Shown here: positions 42,735-53,979 of the stretch, piece after piece
Numbering within the stretch: the stretch's first letter is position 1
How the letters are laid out: each line of letters begins with the position of its first letter
Source of the DNA: Sthenelais limicola
Lineage: Eukaryota > Annelida > Polychaeta > Phyllodocida > Sigalionidae
Direction: 5' to 3'
DNA length: 64,000 bases
Assembly: GCA_942159475.1 (NCBI GenBank)
Contig: OW804097.1
Span: 56,006,986-56,070,985, forward strand
Position numbers and translations under genes: made by a program
Notes under the pieces: model-generated
The model's input: only the letters and a program-made list of their open reading frames with translations
Databases searched by the model: none
Told to the model about the DNA's origin: nothing

Positions 42735-43330
42735 GTTATGCCCTTCAGATCTTACCCTTCACCGGCCTTGGACCCCAGAATCTCTACAAGGATGTAGTTT
42801 TCCAATTGTTAGAAAAAGCAGGAATTTTAGGAAAAGGCTTCAAAATTTTCTTTGATAACTTTTATAGTAGTGCCCACATGTTTCAAGAACTTGCAGCTTG
42901 ATTCTGCACCTACTGCTGTGGCACTATATGCAAAAACAGAAAAGAACTGCCTAAATCGATAATGGTTAAACGTCACGACGACCTAAAGGCCAGGGGAGAT
43001 ACCATATTCTCTAGATGTGGAGATTTGCTCCTGAGTGCCTGGAGGGATAACAAAATTGTTCACGTCTTTAGCAGTATCCACAGCACTACAATGGAAAAAG
43101 CCAACAGAAGCACGAAGGGAAGAGAAGGATATCAAAGGGTAGAAGTTGAGTGTCCATCTACAGTCATTGAGTATAATAAGTGTATGGGCGGGTCGACTTA
43201 TGTGACCAAAAAATCAAGTATTATTTCTTTGACAGAAAAAGTGTAAAATGGACAATGAAGGTCCTATGGTATTGCTTTGAATTGATGAAAGTCAACAGCT
43301 CAGTCAATGAGCTCAGTCAATACCAATTAA
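42735..43330 (+). pseudogene. piggyBac-like transposase C-terminal half
   Basis: Plus translation in order: ILPFTGLGPQNLYKDVV, KGFKIFFDNFYSSAHMFQEL (catalytic Asp in DNFYSS), a stop near 42900, then CGTICKNRKELPKS, ARGDTIFSRCGDLLLSAWRD, KIVHVFSSIHS, VECPSTVIEYNKCMGG, and after a one-base shift near 43190 VDLCDQKIKYYF and RKSVKWTMKVL. The blocks DNFYSS, CGTxxxNRK, W.D.K.V..LST and MGG-VDxxDQ are diagnostic of piggyBac (DDE_Tnp_1_7). The N-terminal half is missing. Relic. Confidence 0.85.
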
Positions 43331-43875
43331 TTACCATTAATTTGATTTTTTTTGTGCTTGGATGGTTCAACCAACCTGTGGAACAACATTTTTGGCCTTC
43401 TTACCCGATTTTTTTTGTTTATTATTATCAGAATCCCGTTTTGGGAGGCAAAAATCTATTTTTTTTACTGTCAATGTACCGTGGAATTGCTGAATTTTTA
43501 AATAATCATTTAAATTCAATCATTTTCTTTATTTGTCATGATAGTAGGTTATGTGTAGATGATTTGTGTAAAAAAAATTGAAAAAAAAATTGAAAAAAAA
43601 GAAGTGGGTACCCCCCTTCTGTCTCCTACCGTCACCCTAGTTGCTTAAGGAGGAGAAATCTAAAAAAAAAAAAGAAAATTATCCAATAATGTTGAATAAT
43701 GATAAAATGCATTGTGTATGTATATGTATAAAACATCAGATGTATTGATTTGAGTTTTTCATGACTATTAGGCAAAAAAAAACATGGTTTCAAAAGTCAC
43801 TGGAACAGGAGACTCTGTCTCTTACCGTCGCCCTCATTTTAGGGTTTTTAGGGTCTTAATTAATTAATTAATTAA
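43331..43875. other. AT-rich flank with repeated CTGTCTCCTACCGTCGCCCT words and (TTAA)n
   Basis: CTGTCTCCTACCGTCACCCT at 43620, CTGTCTCTTACCGTCGCCCT at 43816, and GGTC then TTAATTAATTAATTAA at about 43853-43872. The same word returns at 45429. It may be the subterminal part of the piggyBac-like copy (TTAA target), but the end is not resolved. Confidence 0.4.
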
Positions 43876-44568
43876 ATTAATCATTCCTCAACTTCCTCGA
43901 CCCAATCCTCCCCCAAAGATAAGACCCCCCGACCTAGCAAGTCAGATACCCACTACCGACCTGCAAAAAGTACAGCAAAACCAGTCCAACTCAAAGAATT
44001 TCTATCCCAGGAGATTAAATACCCGGAGAAGCAATTTATTCCCCATACTGACAACATCATGGATGATTTCTCAAACCTTTGTATATTCCATGACAACGAT
44101 CAAGATTTAATCGACCTCCAACCCGCACCCAGCCCTATCCCTCACAACGAGAAAGATACAGTTGCCAAGTCTGACCTCCCAATCCAACATGAAGAAATGT
44201 CTCAACCCACACTAGTTGAAACCATATCCAAAACCCCTCCCACTGAAGAATCAGCCCCCAACCTGATGATCACGGTAGAAAACGACATGCCCTTAAAATC
44301 CCCCCACAGTTACCATGCCACGCCAGCTACAGGCAAAAAGCAGGAGGGACTACATCTCACCGCAAGAGAAGTTAATCAACTAGCCTACTACATACACCAG
44401 GTGACGAGAATCTTAGACAGACAAGCTGCCAGAATACAAATAATCGACAGGTCGATGCCCATATTTGGGACCAAGGGCGGTTACTGTTCTCCCAGGCCAC
44501 GCCCACATCTTTCCTCCAATCACAGGCCGCCATTTACCTATATTATGTCGTGCCCATTGTATTGTTAA
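43876..44568 (+). CDS. Unidentified Pro/Ser/Thr-rich ORF fragment
   Basis: Open for 231 codons from the stop in the (TTAA)n tract; the first ATG in frame is at 44059 (MDDFSNLCIFHDNDQDLIDL, 169 codons). The N-terminal part is Ser/Pro/Lys-rich (SSPKDKTPRPSKSD, then LKEFLSQEIKYPEKQF); the middle is acidic and Pro-rich; near the end is a predicted helix (LTAREVNQLAYYIHQVTRIL). Codon use is even, with no stop in a C/A-rich sequence unlike the AT-rich flanks. I do not recognise it. It could be the C-terminal part of a transposon gag-like protein cut by the repeat on its left. Confidence 0.4.
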   Translation: MNHSSTSSTQSSPKDKTPRPSKSDTHYRPAKSTAKPVQLKEFLSQEIKYPEKQFIPHTDNIMDDFSNLCIFHDNDQDLIDLQPAPSPIPHNEKDTVAKSDLPIQHEEMSQPTLVETISKTPPTEESAPNLMITVENDMPLKSPHSYHATPATGKKQEGLHLTAREVNQLAYYIHQVTRILDRQAARIQIIDRSMPIFGTKGGYCSPRPRPHLSSNHRPPFTYIMSCPLYC

Positions 44569-45300
44569 CCAATCACAACCGTCGCTGTGTCGCGGTAAAC
44601 ATAAATCGTTCTCTACTCACTTTCCATTCAAGCACTGACACAACTGGACGTGCGGAAAGTTATACAATTTTTTGCTTTTATTGTATCTGTTTATGGCATA
44701 TTAAAACCTAGCTTTGCTTGGTTTCGACCAAACTCCTTGTTGAACTTCTTCCTTACACGAATCCATGTCCTCGTCCCAACATATTAGGACGATACCTGAA
44801 CGATATGGGCTACCTAGAGCTGGACTAATCAGTTAACATAAAGCTAAATTCGTTGTTGGGCTTAAAATTATAGACCCAATTTTCTCTATTCTCTTATACA
44901 CCATACTACACTATACAGTACCTTACCATCATACTGCTCCTAAAAGTAACTCGACGTATAAGCTTAAATCTCCTACTTAATAACTATATTTCATATACTA
45001 AAAAACTTTTTTCCACATAAGACAACATTGGAAGACATGTTTATTATCACATTAAACTTTCATCAATTCGCTCACAAGTTGTGTCCTCACTTTTCGCTTA
45101 GAATTTTCACCTACACATTAACAACACATTATGTGTCGTCCGTTACACATTATGTGTAATGGAACTACACATTTTATACACATTCTTCATTGGTTCACTG
45201 TATTATCCCTGACGAAGCCCCCCCCCCCCAACAGGGTAAAATATTGGAATAAAGTTTACCATCTAAGAAGTCGACTTGAGTGATTATTCTCTTCCACCGA
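44569..45300. other. Non-coding tail with a hammerhead-like core
   Basis: Following the ORF, with AATAAAG at 45248-45254. At 45209-45250 the order CTGACGA, a C-run, ACAGGG, TAAAATATTGG resembles the CUGANGA/GAAA core of element-borne hammerhead ribozymes, but the GAAA box is TAAAA. Possible 3' region of the same element as the ORF. 45301-45800 shows nothing else except TTAATTAATTAATTAA at 45303. Confidence 0.3.
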
Positions 45301-45819
45301 ATTAATTAATTAATTAATAATAAACTTTAAATTTGACATTTATTATTGACTTTGCTTAATATCAGTCTATGTATATCAAAATTCATAATTTCCAAGTAGT
45401 TTTTACAGCAAAATGCTTTTTATTTGTGCTGTCTCCTACCGTCGCCCTTGCTGTCTGCTACCGTTTTTTGCCCTCAGATTTGCCCCCCACAAAATGTTAT
45501 TTGGCTGTAACTTTTCTTCTAGTTAGAATATTTTCGCAAACCAAAAAGCATTATCACCCTTATGTCGAGCCCTATCAGGTACAAAATAGTTGAATGCAGT
45601 ATGTGCATATTTTGTTTATTTATTTCTAATTTAAATCCCCATTTATTTCTTTACTTTGTTAGGCAAAGCACAGAAGTGAAGCAAAAGATATATACCTGTT
45701 CCCCAGCTCGATTTGTGATGGATTTATAAACATTTACTATCATAATCATTTTAGTCTTTATCTATACATAATTATATAATATGATGGCAAATAAAATACA
45801 AATATTAACTTTCCTTGCC

Positions 45820-45844
45820 CATATATATATATATATATATATAA
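45820..45844. repeat. (AT)n microsatellite
   Basis: About 11 AT units. Confidence 0.9.
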
Positions 45845-45964
45845 GTTGATACAAAATATCAACTCAACTGATTAATGTAAAATTTATTTTTGAAACACAC
45901 AACCCAGGTTGCGCAGATGCACTTAGGATACGCAGCCCTTGCACGGCCGCAGACTACATCCGGA

Positions 45965-46168
45965 CTCAGGGAAAAGTGCAGCCAGTGTAAGCCAGCCTTG
46001 CACATCCGGCTGCACTTTGGCTGCACTTTTGCTTGGCTGCACTTTGGCTGCACTTTTTTTCCACATCCGGCTGCACTTTGCTGCACCTTTTTGCACATCC
46101 GGCTACACTTTTTTTGCACATCCGGCTGCACTTTGGTTGCACATCCGGCTGCACTTTGGTTGCACATT
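45965..46168. repeat. Minisatellite of GGCTGCACTTT / GCACATCC units
   Basis: About a dozen GGCTGCACTTT words alternate with TGCACATCC words in 11-, 20- and 30-bp phases. Several frames stay open on both strands because of the repeat; they are not genes. Confidence 0.9.
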
Positions 46169-46641
46169 TTAGTATACCTGGGGTAGGGTATTGCAGGTGG
46201 GGCTCAGATTACTTGGGATCAACTTAAATATTTGCTTATGATTTGCACTAAAGTAATGAATACATCCATTATGGGGCCAGAAGTTGTGTTCAATTGTTCT
46301 TTTCAGTCTATGCTACATTTACTTGATGGAGGAAAGAAGGTAGAAACAACAATAAAACCAGTCATTGTATATGTACATTTATTTTATTTACATCCTTTTT
46401 ACATCAATAGTGTATTAAGCAGAAGGATTCTCTATAAATTGATTTCTCTAAAAACCCATAGCTCTATTGCAACTTTCAATTATATCAACCCAACATTATA
46501 ATATTAACCAAATGTAACCACACCATTATAAATGGTCTTAATTATTCAGAATTAACACCATTTGTTTAGTTTTACAGGCTTTTAGGCTCGAGTTTTATTC
46601 CAAATACCTGTTCTATTCTATTCTATTCTAAAACAGCATTG

Positions 46642-46647
46642 TTTATT
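46642..46647 (-). promoter_or_regulatory. Poly(A) signal of the DUF4806-type gene
   Basis: AATAAA on the minus strand (TTTATT in plus), 8 bases after the stop codon of exon 7. Very close, but consistent with compact 3' UTRs of transposon genes. Confidence 0.55.
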
Positions 46648-46654
46648 TCCTATT

Positions 46655-49600
46655 TCAATATGGTTGTTGTGCTCTAAACTGTCTAAACTGCTCCTCTGCC
46701 CTCTTCTTTCGCTTGTTTATTGTAGACACAGCGCTCCTCAACATGGTCCCAATACACTTGTGAGATTCTTTCTCAATCGCAGCGCCATTGGGGTGTGCCA
46801 ACCTTACAGCCTCTGAAATAAAATGTGAATTCATTAGTACATGCTTTGTCAACCAGCAATACCACTCTTATAACAGGAAGGATCGTCAGGAGGGCATTAG
46901 AAATTATTTCATATGTATGAGAATATGATTCCTTTGTAATATCTTATTAATCTTTTAATTATAGAATACTAACATGATGAAGGTCAAAAGATAGCAAAAC
47001 GTTGGTGATTATTGATGAGAAAAATCTTCAGCCTGATCAGTTTTCTTAATTTTTAATAGAGAGACAATGTTAAATCATAATGGAATAAAATTGCCTCGAC
47101 AATGATTATTAAATCTAGCTGTATCCAACCCTGTAGATATTAAATGTAATTTGAAAATGTGTTATTTATTAAATGCAATATGCTTACCAATCACCACATT
47201 GTACAGGTCGTACCCTCGGAACGATAGTTTATTCTCGGTGCCGCGTATGTTAAAGTGCCTTGCTGCCTCTGCGTCCATAAGCCTATTCATTGCACTCAAT
47301 GCCGTCTTACCAGGTGTCTCCCCACCAACATGAGACAGCACTTCAATCTGCAATGAAATATGTCCATTAATAAAAATATTTACATTAATGCACACAATAT
47401 AAATACACACAAGGGGTAGTCAGGTTATTACCAAAAGAATGGAGCAATACAAACATGTTACCCAGATTATGTACCGGAGAGTAGAGTAACAGAACAATTT
47501 CTAATTAACTAATGTATGGAGACCATTCTTTGTTATCACATCGAGTGCCAGAACATTGGGGTCATGAGATCATTGAAATTGTCCTACACCCAAAGAGTAC
47601 TAGATTTGCTTCTTATCTAATAACAATTGAAAATTTAGCTACATGGCAAATCATACTGATGTGCACATTGTATTCATATTGTTCGTTGGAGTGAGTGAGA
47701 GTAGGTGCTTAACACCCTGTTAACATCCTTTTGGAGGCTTATTTAGAGAGAAAGGAAAGAACACAGAGGGTAATTGTGAGGCACTGAGAGGTAGAGGAAC
47801 AGATTACTCACAATTCCATTTCGTTTGACAGGGTCCGCAAGTTCGGCCTCCAGCTGGTCGACCTCTTCTCTTGTGGCCATCGGTTTGGGCAATAACAGCA
47901 CTCCGGTGTTTATTATCGTGCCCCGCTCGTTTCGTGTTTGCTGCGACAGCGTCCTGATGATGGTATCCATTTTTTCGGTCAGTTCAGTCAACTTGCCAAA
48001 CACAAACCACTGGAAGCCTGGAATTTCAATGGGTAAAGAGAGAACTCTCTTAATTATTTATATTTAGCCAGGTTATTTTTCACTGTCCATTTTCAAACTG
48101 TCATGCACTTAGGTTTTTTGTATGAAAATAAGTTTAATAAAGTGAATATCTCCTTAATTAACTCTTATTTCTTTGTATTGGTACATTAATGCACATGGTG
48201 ATCATATATAGAGAAGAAAGACACACAAGTGACTTAGCTTTAATACATATTTGAATATATTTAACTGATAGGGGACATTTGATAGCTGATTAAGTACATG
48301 GTTACTTACTGGAATTATCCATCAGCGGCCGTTTCTGTGCATTGAGGTGTGGTGGTGCTAACTGTGGAGAGCCCAAGGTTGAGGAAGTCGCATTTTGAGT
48401 GGTCTGGTGTTGTTGCGCTGTTGACTGTTGCCTGGGGGATGATGGTGCTAACTGTGGAGAGCCCAAGGTTGAGGAAGTCGCATTTTGGGTGGGCTGGTGT
48501 GGTTGCCTGGGGGATGATGCAAATGGACCGTCGGGTTTCTTTTTGGAGCGGCTTCTTCCTTCATCGGTCTCTGTTTCGCTCTCTGTCACTTCCCTCATTC
48601 TCTTAATCCCTTGTCCTCCTTTTCTCCCTTTTACTACCTTCTTAGTCCTCGAGAGTTGTGGTATTACCTCACTTGTGGTTGTGCGGTCATTTAGCAAGGT
48701 TTTTTTGAGCTCTTCAAGGTTCTTGACTGCCTGTACAACATTCTCCTCCACAGAGTTCTCCTCCTCACTTGTATCGTCTTCATCACCGGCAGTATACGTG
48801 GCATCGTTGTCTGAATCGTCGATTAGGGATGCTGTCTGATCGTCAATGCTCTCATCAAACATGTCTACTGAAGACGTCTGTGACACGCCACCAAGCCCTA
48901 TGGGAGGGTTGGGCACTTGCACATCTGCAATGATAGAACAAAAAGCACATTACACACGTTTCTGATTGGCTGATAAAGAGAGATTTTTTATATTTAAATA
49001 GTGGAAATTAGTATTTGTTGTCTATACTTTGTCCCTGCCAATGGTTAATATGATTTGATACTAGTATAAATAATAGTATAAATATGATTTAGTAGGCATC
49101 ACTTTTTGACATCAATGTTTACTAACCAGCCAAGGATAGGCTTGTCATCAGAATGTTCCTCCAACCAGACCATGTTATCAATTTATTGAACATTTCAACA
49201 CCACTTTTCCATTCCTTCTTAACATAAAGACCCTTACCTTCTTTTGCCGATTTAGCTTCTTTCACCAACTTGCGCCGGAGGTAAGTCATAGCATCCTCTG
49301 AAAGTAAACAATATAATGATACATCTGTTTTTTGGGGGGTTGTTGAGTTTTTGCTAGGCTTTTCACCCTATCAGTTCAACTATCACTTTCTCAACGTATG
49401 GTTTCATTGCTCATGAGGCATTTCACCCTATCAGTTCAACTGATTAAGTACATGGTTACTTACTGGCATTATCAAGTACTGGCTTTATCAAAGTAAGGTT
49501 TCATTGCTCATATGAATAGTGCCAATAGTGCCAAACAATGACTACATAATTCAACATTATTGCACTTGTCACCATTATCTTTGCTTACCATTGTTGCTTA

Positions 49601-51122
49601 CTGGGTCAGCCTGTTTCCTTTTGGGTCTCGGATTGTCAGGTTTCAGTGAGCTGTCAGCCTCACCCTCCTCCTCACTATCATCGTCCTCCTGCCAATAATC
49701 TGAAGAATAAATCAACACATTATATGAATGAATGAAACTGCAGACAATCATCACTATTAACAGTCATATGATATATCTCTACAGGATATAGTGGCATTAT
49801 ATTTTTACACATGATCTAAACATTCTCAATGAATAAAAAGTGAAGTTGTTAAGTCCAGGTATTGGTATTATGTTATTCTCATATTTCTATTTGATGTTGT
49901 TCTGGTTGTGATTCTAATGTTTTGGATGATCTGTGCTGATCCTTCAACATGGAGTTCCCAATGAATAATGTATACATGAATGAAGGATACATACCACTGG
50001 ATTTGCCGTGCATACACCATTTGGGAACTTGAAGAAGGCTCTCCACAAGGAAAGCAGCATCTACACTGCTGAAGGAAAAGCACTGCTTAAGGCACTTGAA
50101 TGGGTACAGGTCTCACGGATGAAGAAATTCATCATATTCTCAGACTCGCACCCATGTCTAGAAGCTGTGACCAACCTTTATCCTAAGAACCCAATTATAC
50201 AAGCAATTCAAGAGACATACACTGAAAACAAAAGACTGGACAAAGAAGTGGTGTTGTGCTGGGTGCCAAGCCACATTGGAATAGAAGGAAATGAGGCAGC
50301 AGACATTGCAGCCAAAAATGCATTGAGGCGCCCTGTTGGGGCTGACCAAATGCCATACACAGACATTGTACCTGTGGTGCAGGCACATGTCAAACGTAGC
50401 TGGCAGCGCACATGGAATGGTGTTAACAGTAACAAGCTGCGAGCAATCACACCATCAATCACACCAAAATTCAAAGATGATAACCTGACAAGACCCGAAC
50501 AGGTGATACTGACCCGTCTTCGTACCGGTCACACCAAACTGACTCACAGGCACCTTCTAAAAGGTGAAGTGGCTCCTGTATGTCAGACATGCAACACTCA
50601 ACTGAGTGTAGAGCATCTCTTAATACATTGTCAGGCAACCAAGAGACACAGAATAAAATTCCTGCAAAATCGCAGGACACTGCAGAGTATTTTCCGGGAA
50701 TCTGGGAACAAAAATATTCTTGATTTCCTACGGGAAACCAAATTGTACGACAAAATTTAGGTAACCTAAATGAAGCCTGACTTCATCAGGCCAAACCCTG
50801 TTTCATGAAATAGGGAATTTCACAGAATAAAATAATAAAACCACAGTATATCTGCTAACTTTTAATTACTATTAGCGGAGGTGAAACTAACCAAACCAAA
50901 CCAAACCAAACCACTGAACTCTGATCTCTGCACGATCTTGAAGATCCGCCAGCTCGAACTGGGTTTGGTGCAGTTCTCGATGTCGCGCTGGGCATCAACC
51001 TTGGCTGGCCACCAGAGGAAGGGCCTGCCATCAGGGTGTTGGGCCAGCCAGGCGACAGGAACCTTCCTGCTCCTTCTCTCCTTCCCCTCCTTCCAAATCA
51101 CTCTCTGGTATCGGTGACTCAT
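46655..51122 (-). CDS. DUF4806-type protein, seven coding exons, intact
   Basis: Exons (minus): 51122-50912, 49699-49589, 49297-49238, 48924-48310, 48017-47812, 47347-47188, 46812-46655. All introns have GT-AG borders and phases 1,1,1,1,0,1 fit, giving 1521 nt or 506 residues without a stop. The exon 1 donor (GTTTGG) sits in a CCAAA repeat; a donor 15 nt further would also keep frame. Exon 1 (RYQRVIWKEGK, VPVAWLAQ, PFLWWPAK) is the usual N-terminal block of DUF4806 proteins. Exons 2-4 are acidic and low-complexity with a basic run (KKVVKGRKGG) and a 31-residue duplication (QNATSSTLGSPQLAP twice, 93 bp apart). Exons 5-7 carry a coiled coil (KLTELTEKMDTIIRTL) and the DUF4806 core (REEVDQLEAELADP, GGETPGKTALSAMNRLMD, FRGYDLYNVVI), ending in a basic helix (KRKKRAEEQF). 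Function unknown. It follows a transposase gene in the same direction, so it may be a transposon's second gene. Intron 1 holds a LINE fragment. Confidence 0.82.
49950..50845 (+). mobile_element. LINE E: RNase H and Cys/His C-terminal domain, in intron 1 of the DUF4806-type gene
   Basis: 5'-truncated, antisense to the gene. The frame 50008-50760 (250 codons) has SSIYTAEGKALLKALEWV (Glu), IIFSDSHPCLEAV (Asp) and VVLCWVPSHIGIEGNEAADI (last Asp), which is a LINE-type RNase H. It ends with a gag-knuckle-like CQTCNTQLSVEHLLIHC. This combination is known from I/Nimb/Outcast-type LINEs. The 3' UTR ends in GAATAAAATAATAAAA near 50840. The reading frame is intact, so the insertion is fairly young. Confidence 0.88.
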
Positions 51123-51916
51123 ACCTAGATCTAGAAAAACAAAAGCATATCATTGTTACACAGATTCAGAATTACGGCTTAGTACAGGTCAGAGCATGTT
51201 GGATTCCAGATTGGGAGGTTGGGTGTTGGATTTCAGGAACCCTGGGACCGATGGAAATCAGTATAGGTCAAACTAGGACAGATAGCATTAAAATCACAAA
51301 AATATAACAAAATAACTGCTTAGTTACATCGAATGGATCACAGTAGTAACTGGGCTGCTGAAAACAAGGGATGATTGAATGTGAACTTTCAGAGATGACT
51401 GTAGATGAATTGGGATATTTGTGTTATATTTGGAAGTCTTACTTGCTGCTTTAGGGGCTTTCCATGAAATAATCTATTATTGTAACTAAATACAAAATTA
51501 AACTCAATACTGCAATAATGTACCTTAGACCACTAGCTGTTGAGAAATAAGAAACAAGAATACCTTATTCACAGTTCATGTTCATGTTCATGTTCTTTTT
51601 TTATTAATCAATAACATTAGCATGAATAACTTAACATTCAACATTTCTATGTACAATTCTAGTCATATAGGATAACATATACGGAATATGACTACATATA
51701 TTCTCTATATGAAAATAGAACTCGGACTGAATAGTCGTCACCGGTAGATAGAAAAGTAGCACTTTCCACCGCTAACTTTATCATGGGTATCCTTCGCTAT
51801 GAATACCTACGCTGTATAATAAGTAACCTCACTAAACATAAATTTATACTGCATGAGATCAAACTACTGCTGAATATTACAATGCATTATTCACTCAAAC
51901 TCTTAAACTCAACTCA
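51123..51916. other. Spacer between the transposase 3' end and the DUF4806-type gene
   Basis: Holds an acceptor-like TTTTTCTAGATCTAG just before the DUF4806 ATG, so a non-coding first exon may lie upstream. A minus-strand AATAAA at about 51605-51600 could end the transposase transcript. No other gene. Confidence 0.45.
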
Positions 51917-52442
51917 CTACAACTCTTTATGGATAAGTGGCATGAGACAAAAGCCGTTAGCATCCCCTGCCATTGGTAGTAGGATCGCCTTTTGTTGTAG
52001 TTTCCTCTTGTTGATCTTTTTCAACACAGTGTTGGAGAAAGATGAGAGGTGGAAAATGTTCAAATGCTTGCTTTCTATTGGATGGATGAAAAGATTAGTC
52101 AGTTTTTGCACCTTTGCCACCTTGCACAGCAATGACCCATTGGTTAAGACCTCCTGGACTATGCCAAATGACCCATCTGTCAAGAAATAGACACAGTCCC
52201 GTTTTTTGGTGGACGGTTCAGATACTTGGTTTGTTGGTTGGTTGGGCGGTGTTTGTTGCTGTCCATGGTGTTGTCTTTCGTCGAGTCGTTTCACAACTTG
52301 CCTGATGGGAGTGACACCAGTGTGCACAAGTCCCTTCAGTTTCCCCAGATAGTTCTCAAAAGGAAATGCGCTCAACTGGTCAAGGGACACCTTATGTTCT
52401 CTCACATCATCAGCCAGATGGGCAATGCTATGTATGTTATAG
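51917..52442 (-). pseudogene. CACTA/tnp2-like transposase, 3' part, cut off by the gypsy-env insertion
   Basis: Minus continuation of 61740-62714. It reads IHSIAHLADDVREHKVSLDQ, LSAFPFENYLGKLKGLVHTG and PIRQVVKRLDER, then a Gln/Pro linker and a C-terminal domain (CVYFLTDGSFGIVQEVLTNG, LLCKVAKVQKLTNLFIHPIE, then LNIFHLSSF), stop at 51917. FENYLGKLK holds the likely last acidic residue of the catalytic core. No lesion apart from the insertion. The split is at the 4-bp duplication ATAG (52439-52442). Confidence 0.75.
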
Positions 52443-53020
52443 TGTAAAGAAGACTAAGGGTTTTTAGCCCATAGGTTCAGTAAGATGAAGAAGTGAGACA
52501 AGAAGTCCGAGGTTGTAGTTCGTCTGGATTCGGCCTAGGCGGTGGTGACTCAGCGAGTAACAGAGTACCTAGGTCCGAATGGTCACTTTATTTTATACTC
52601 CACAATCATGAATTATTCATACAATCAAACCCAGGAAATATTCCACTAGCTCTTCCCCTTCCCTCTAATTGGTTGAGGGAGAGAGAATCTTCCTTGCCCA
52701 CACGCCGACCTCTGCTCCCCAGGCAGAGACCATAAAAGGAGTGCATGCAGGTTGGATCCCTCTCCTCAGCCTTCCCCCTCCCACCCCTTACTCATAGATC
52801 CCATGGCTCGTGCCAGCCCCCCCTCCCTCTTAGCCCTTCCCCCCTCTTGATACCCCAGAGCAGTGTATAAGTAATTAGGTCGGGCTGGGGGAGGTGGGGT
52901 GAGCCCTGAGTGGCTCATCTCCCCCTCCCTCCTGGCCAGGCCACGTGTGGCGTGCGTGCCCTGACCATGATCAGGGCTAAATAGGTCGGGTCTGGGATCC
53001 AAAGATGCCAATTCTTTACA
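52443..53020 (-). repeat. 3' LTR of the env-bearing gypsy element
   Basis: 578 bp, nearly identical to 61161-61739 (for example AAGACTAAGGG versus AATCACTAAGGG and CAGGTTGG versus CAGGTCGG). Inverted 9-bp ends TGTAAAGAA/TTCTTTACA. Confidence 0.97.
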
Positions 53021-53979
53021 TTCGTCCCATATTTTATTTTTGTTGAAAGCTTTCTTTCGAACAAAATATTTAGCCACTGATCAACCCAGTCCAACCAGAC
53101 AAGAGAAATAGAAATAAGGTTACATAATTTACACACACAAAATCATAGAAAAGGGTAAAGTAAAAGTATTATAAATTATTATATCTGTAGACCTAACGGG
53201 TCAAGATAGAAAGTTTCCAAAGGGAGTGGCTCTATTAAAAGGAGTGTTCATTTATATCAGAGGCCATCACCCTGCACTAAAAAGTCTTTTAGTCGAATAT
53301 TATGTAAGAGAAGTCTCTGTGTTTTTAAGTGTGCTCCTGAACACTGTTAAATGTCTTCCTTTGTACTGAGCTAGTACCCACAAAGTTCTCCAATACGGTC
53401 GTCACCGCCGTCTCCTCTGCCCGGCCGGTCAGCCGAAGCCCCCGCTGGACCTCGTCGCTGACCGACAGGACGCCCGTCTCTTTCTCTCTCCTCCTTTGGC
53501 CATGGAGAGTAAGAGCGGTTGGGTAGTCAACACTACAATATTTCCATTTTTAACCTCAAATACTACAGAACACATGTCGACTTTACTGTAGCATCACGTA
53601 TAAACTCTTATTATTTGGAAAAAATACCTCTTCAAAGCAGAATGGTCGGAGACAAGGTGAGGGCTTCGATTCCATGGTGCTTCCTCTCAGGCTCCTCTGT
53701 CTCGACCGATTCTGTTTGTGTAAAAACAACTTCTCACAATGAGAGTTGAAATAAAAATACCTATTTGGGCTGGATCCTTGTTCACGGATTCCACCATTTC
53801 CTCCCGAGAGAGAAAATGGATTTCACCCAGGTATACTACTCTGTGTTCTGTGATCTCCCTCGCACCCGAGAAGAGGACAGAACAAAAATTAATAGTAAAT
53901 ATTAAACAAGAGTAAGTTACAGACAAGTTCAAAAAGTGTTTGTTACCCCAGAGAAACCCAATAAACATTGGTAGACTAA

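Noticed and set aside
45859..46227. Overlapping open frames on both strands with Cys/Thr/Gly-rich repeats
   Set aside because: They exist only because the minisatellite unit lacks stops; no other coding sign.
48349..48839. Plus-strand frames opposite exon 4 of the DUF4806-type gene
   Set aside because: Antisense shadows in a low-complexity exon; the minus strand has consistent splice sites and phases.
52493..52735. An 80-codon frame present twice (also 61212-61454)
   Set aside because: It lies in the LTRs of the env-bearing gypsy element on the antisense strand; the two copies are identical because the LTRs are.
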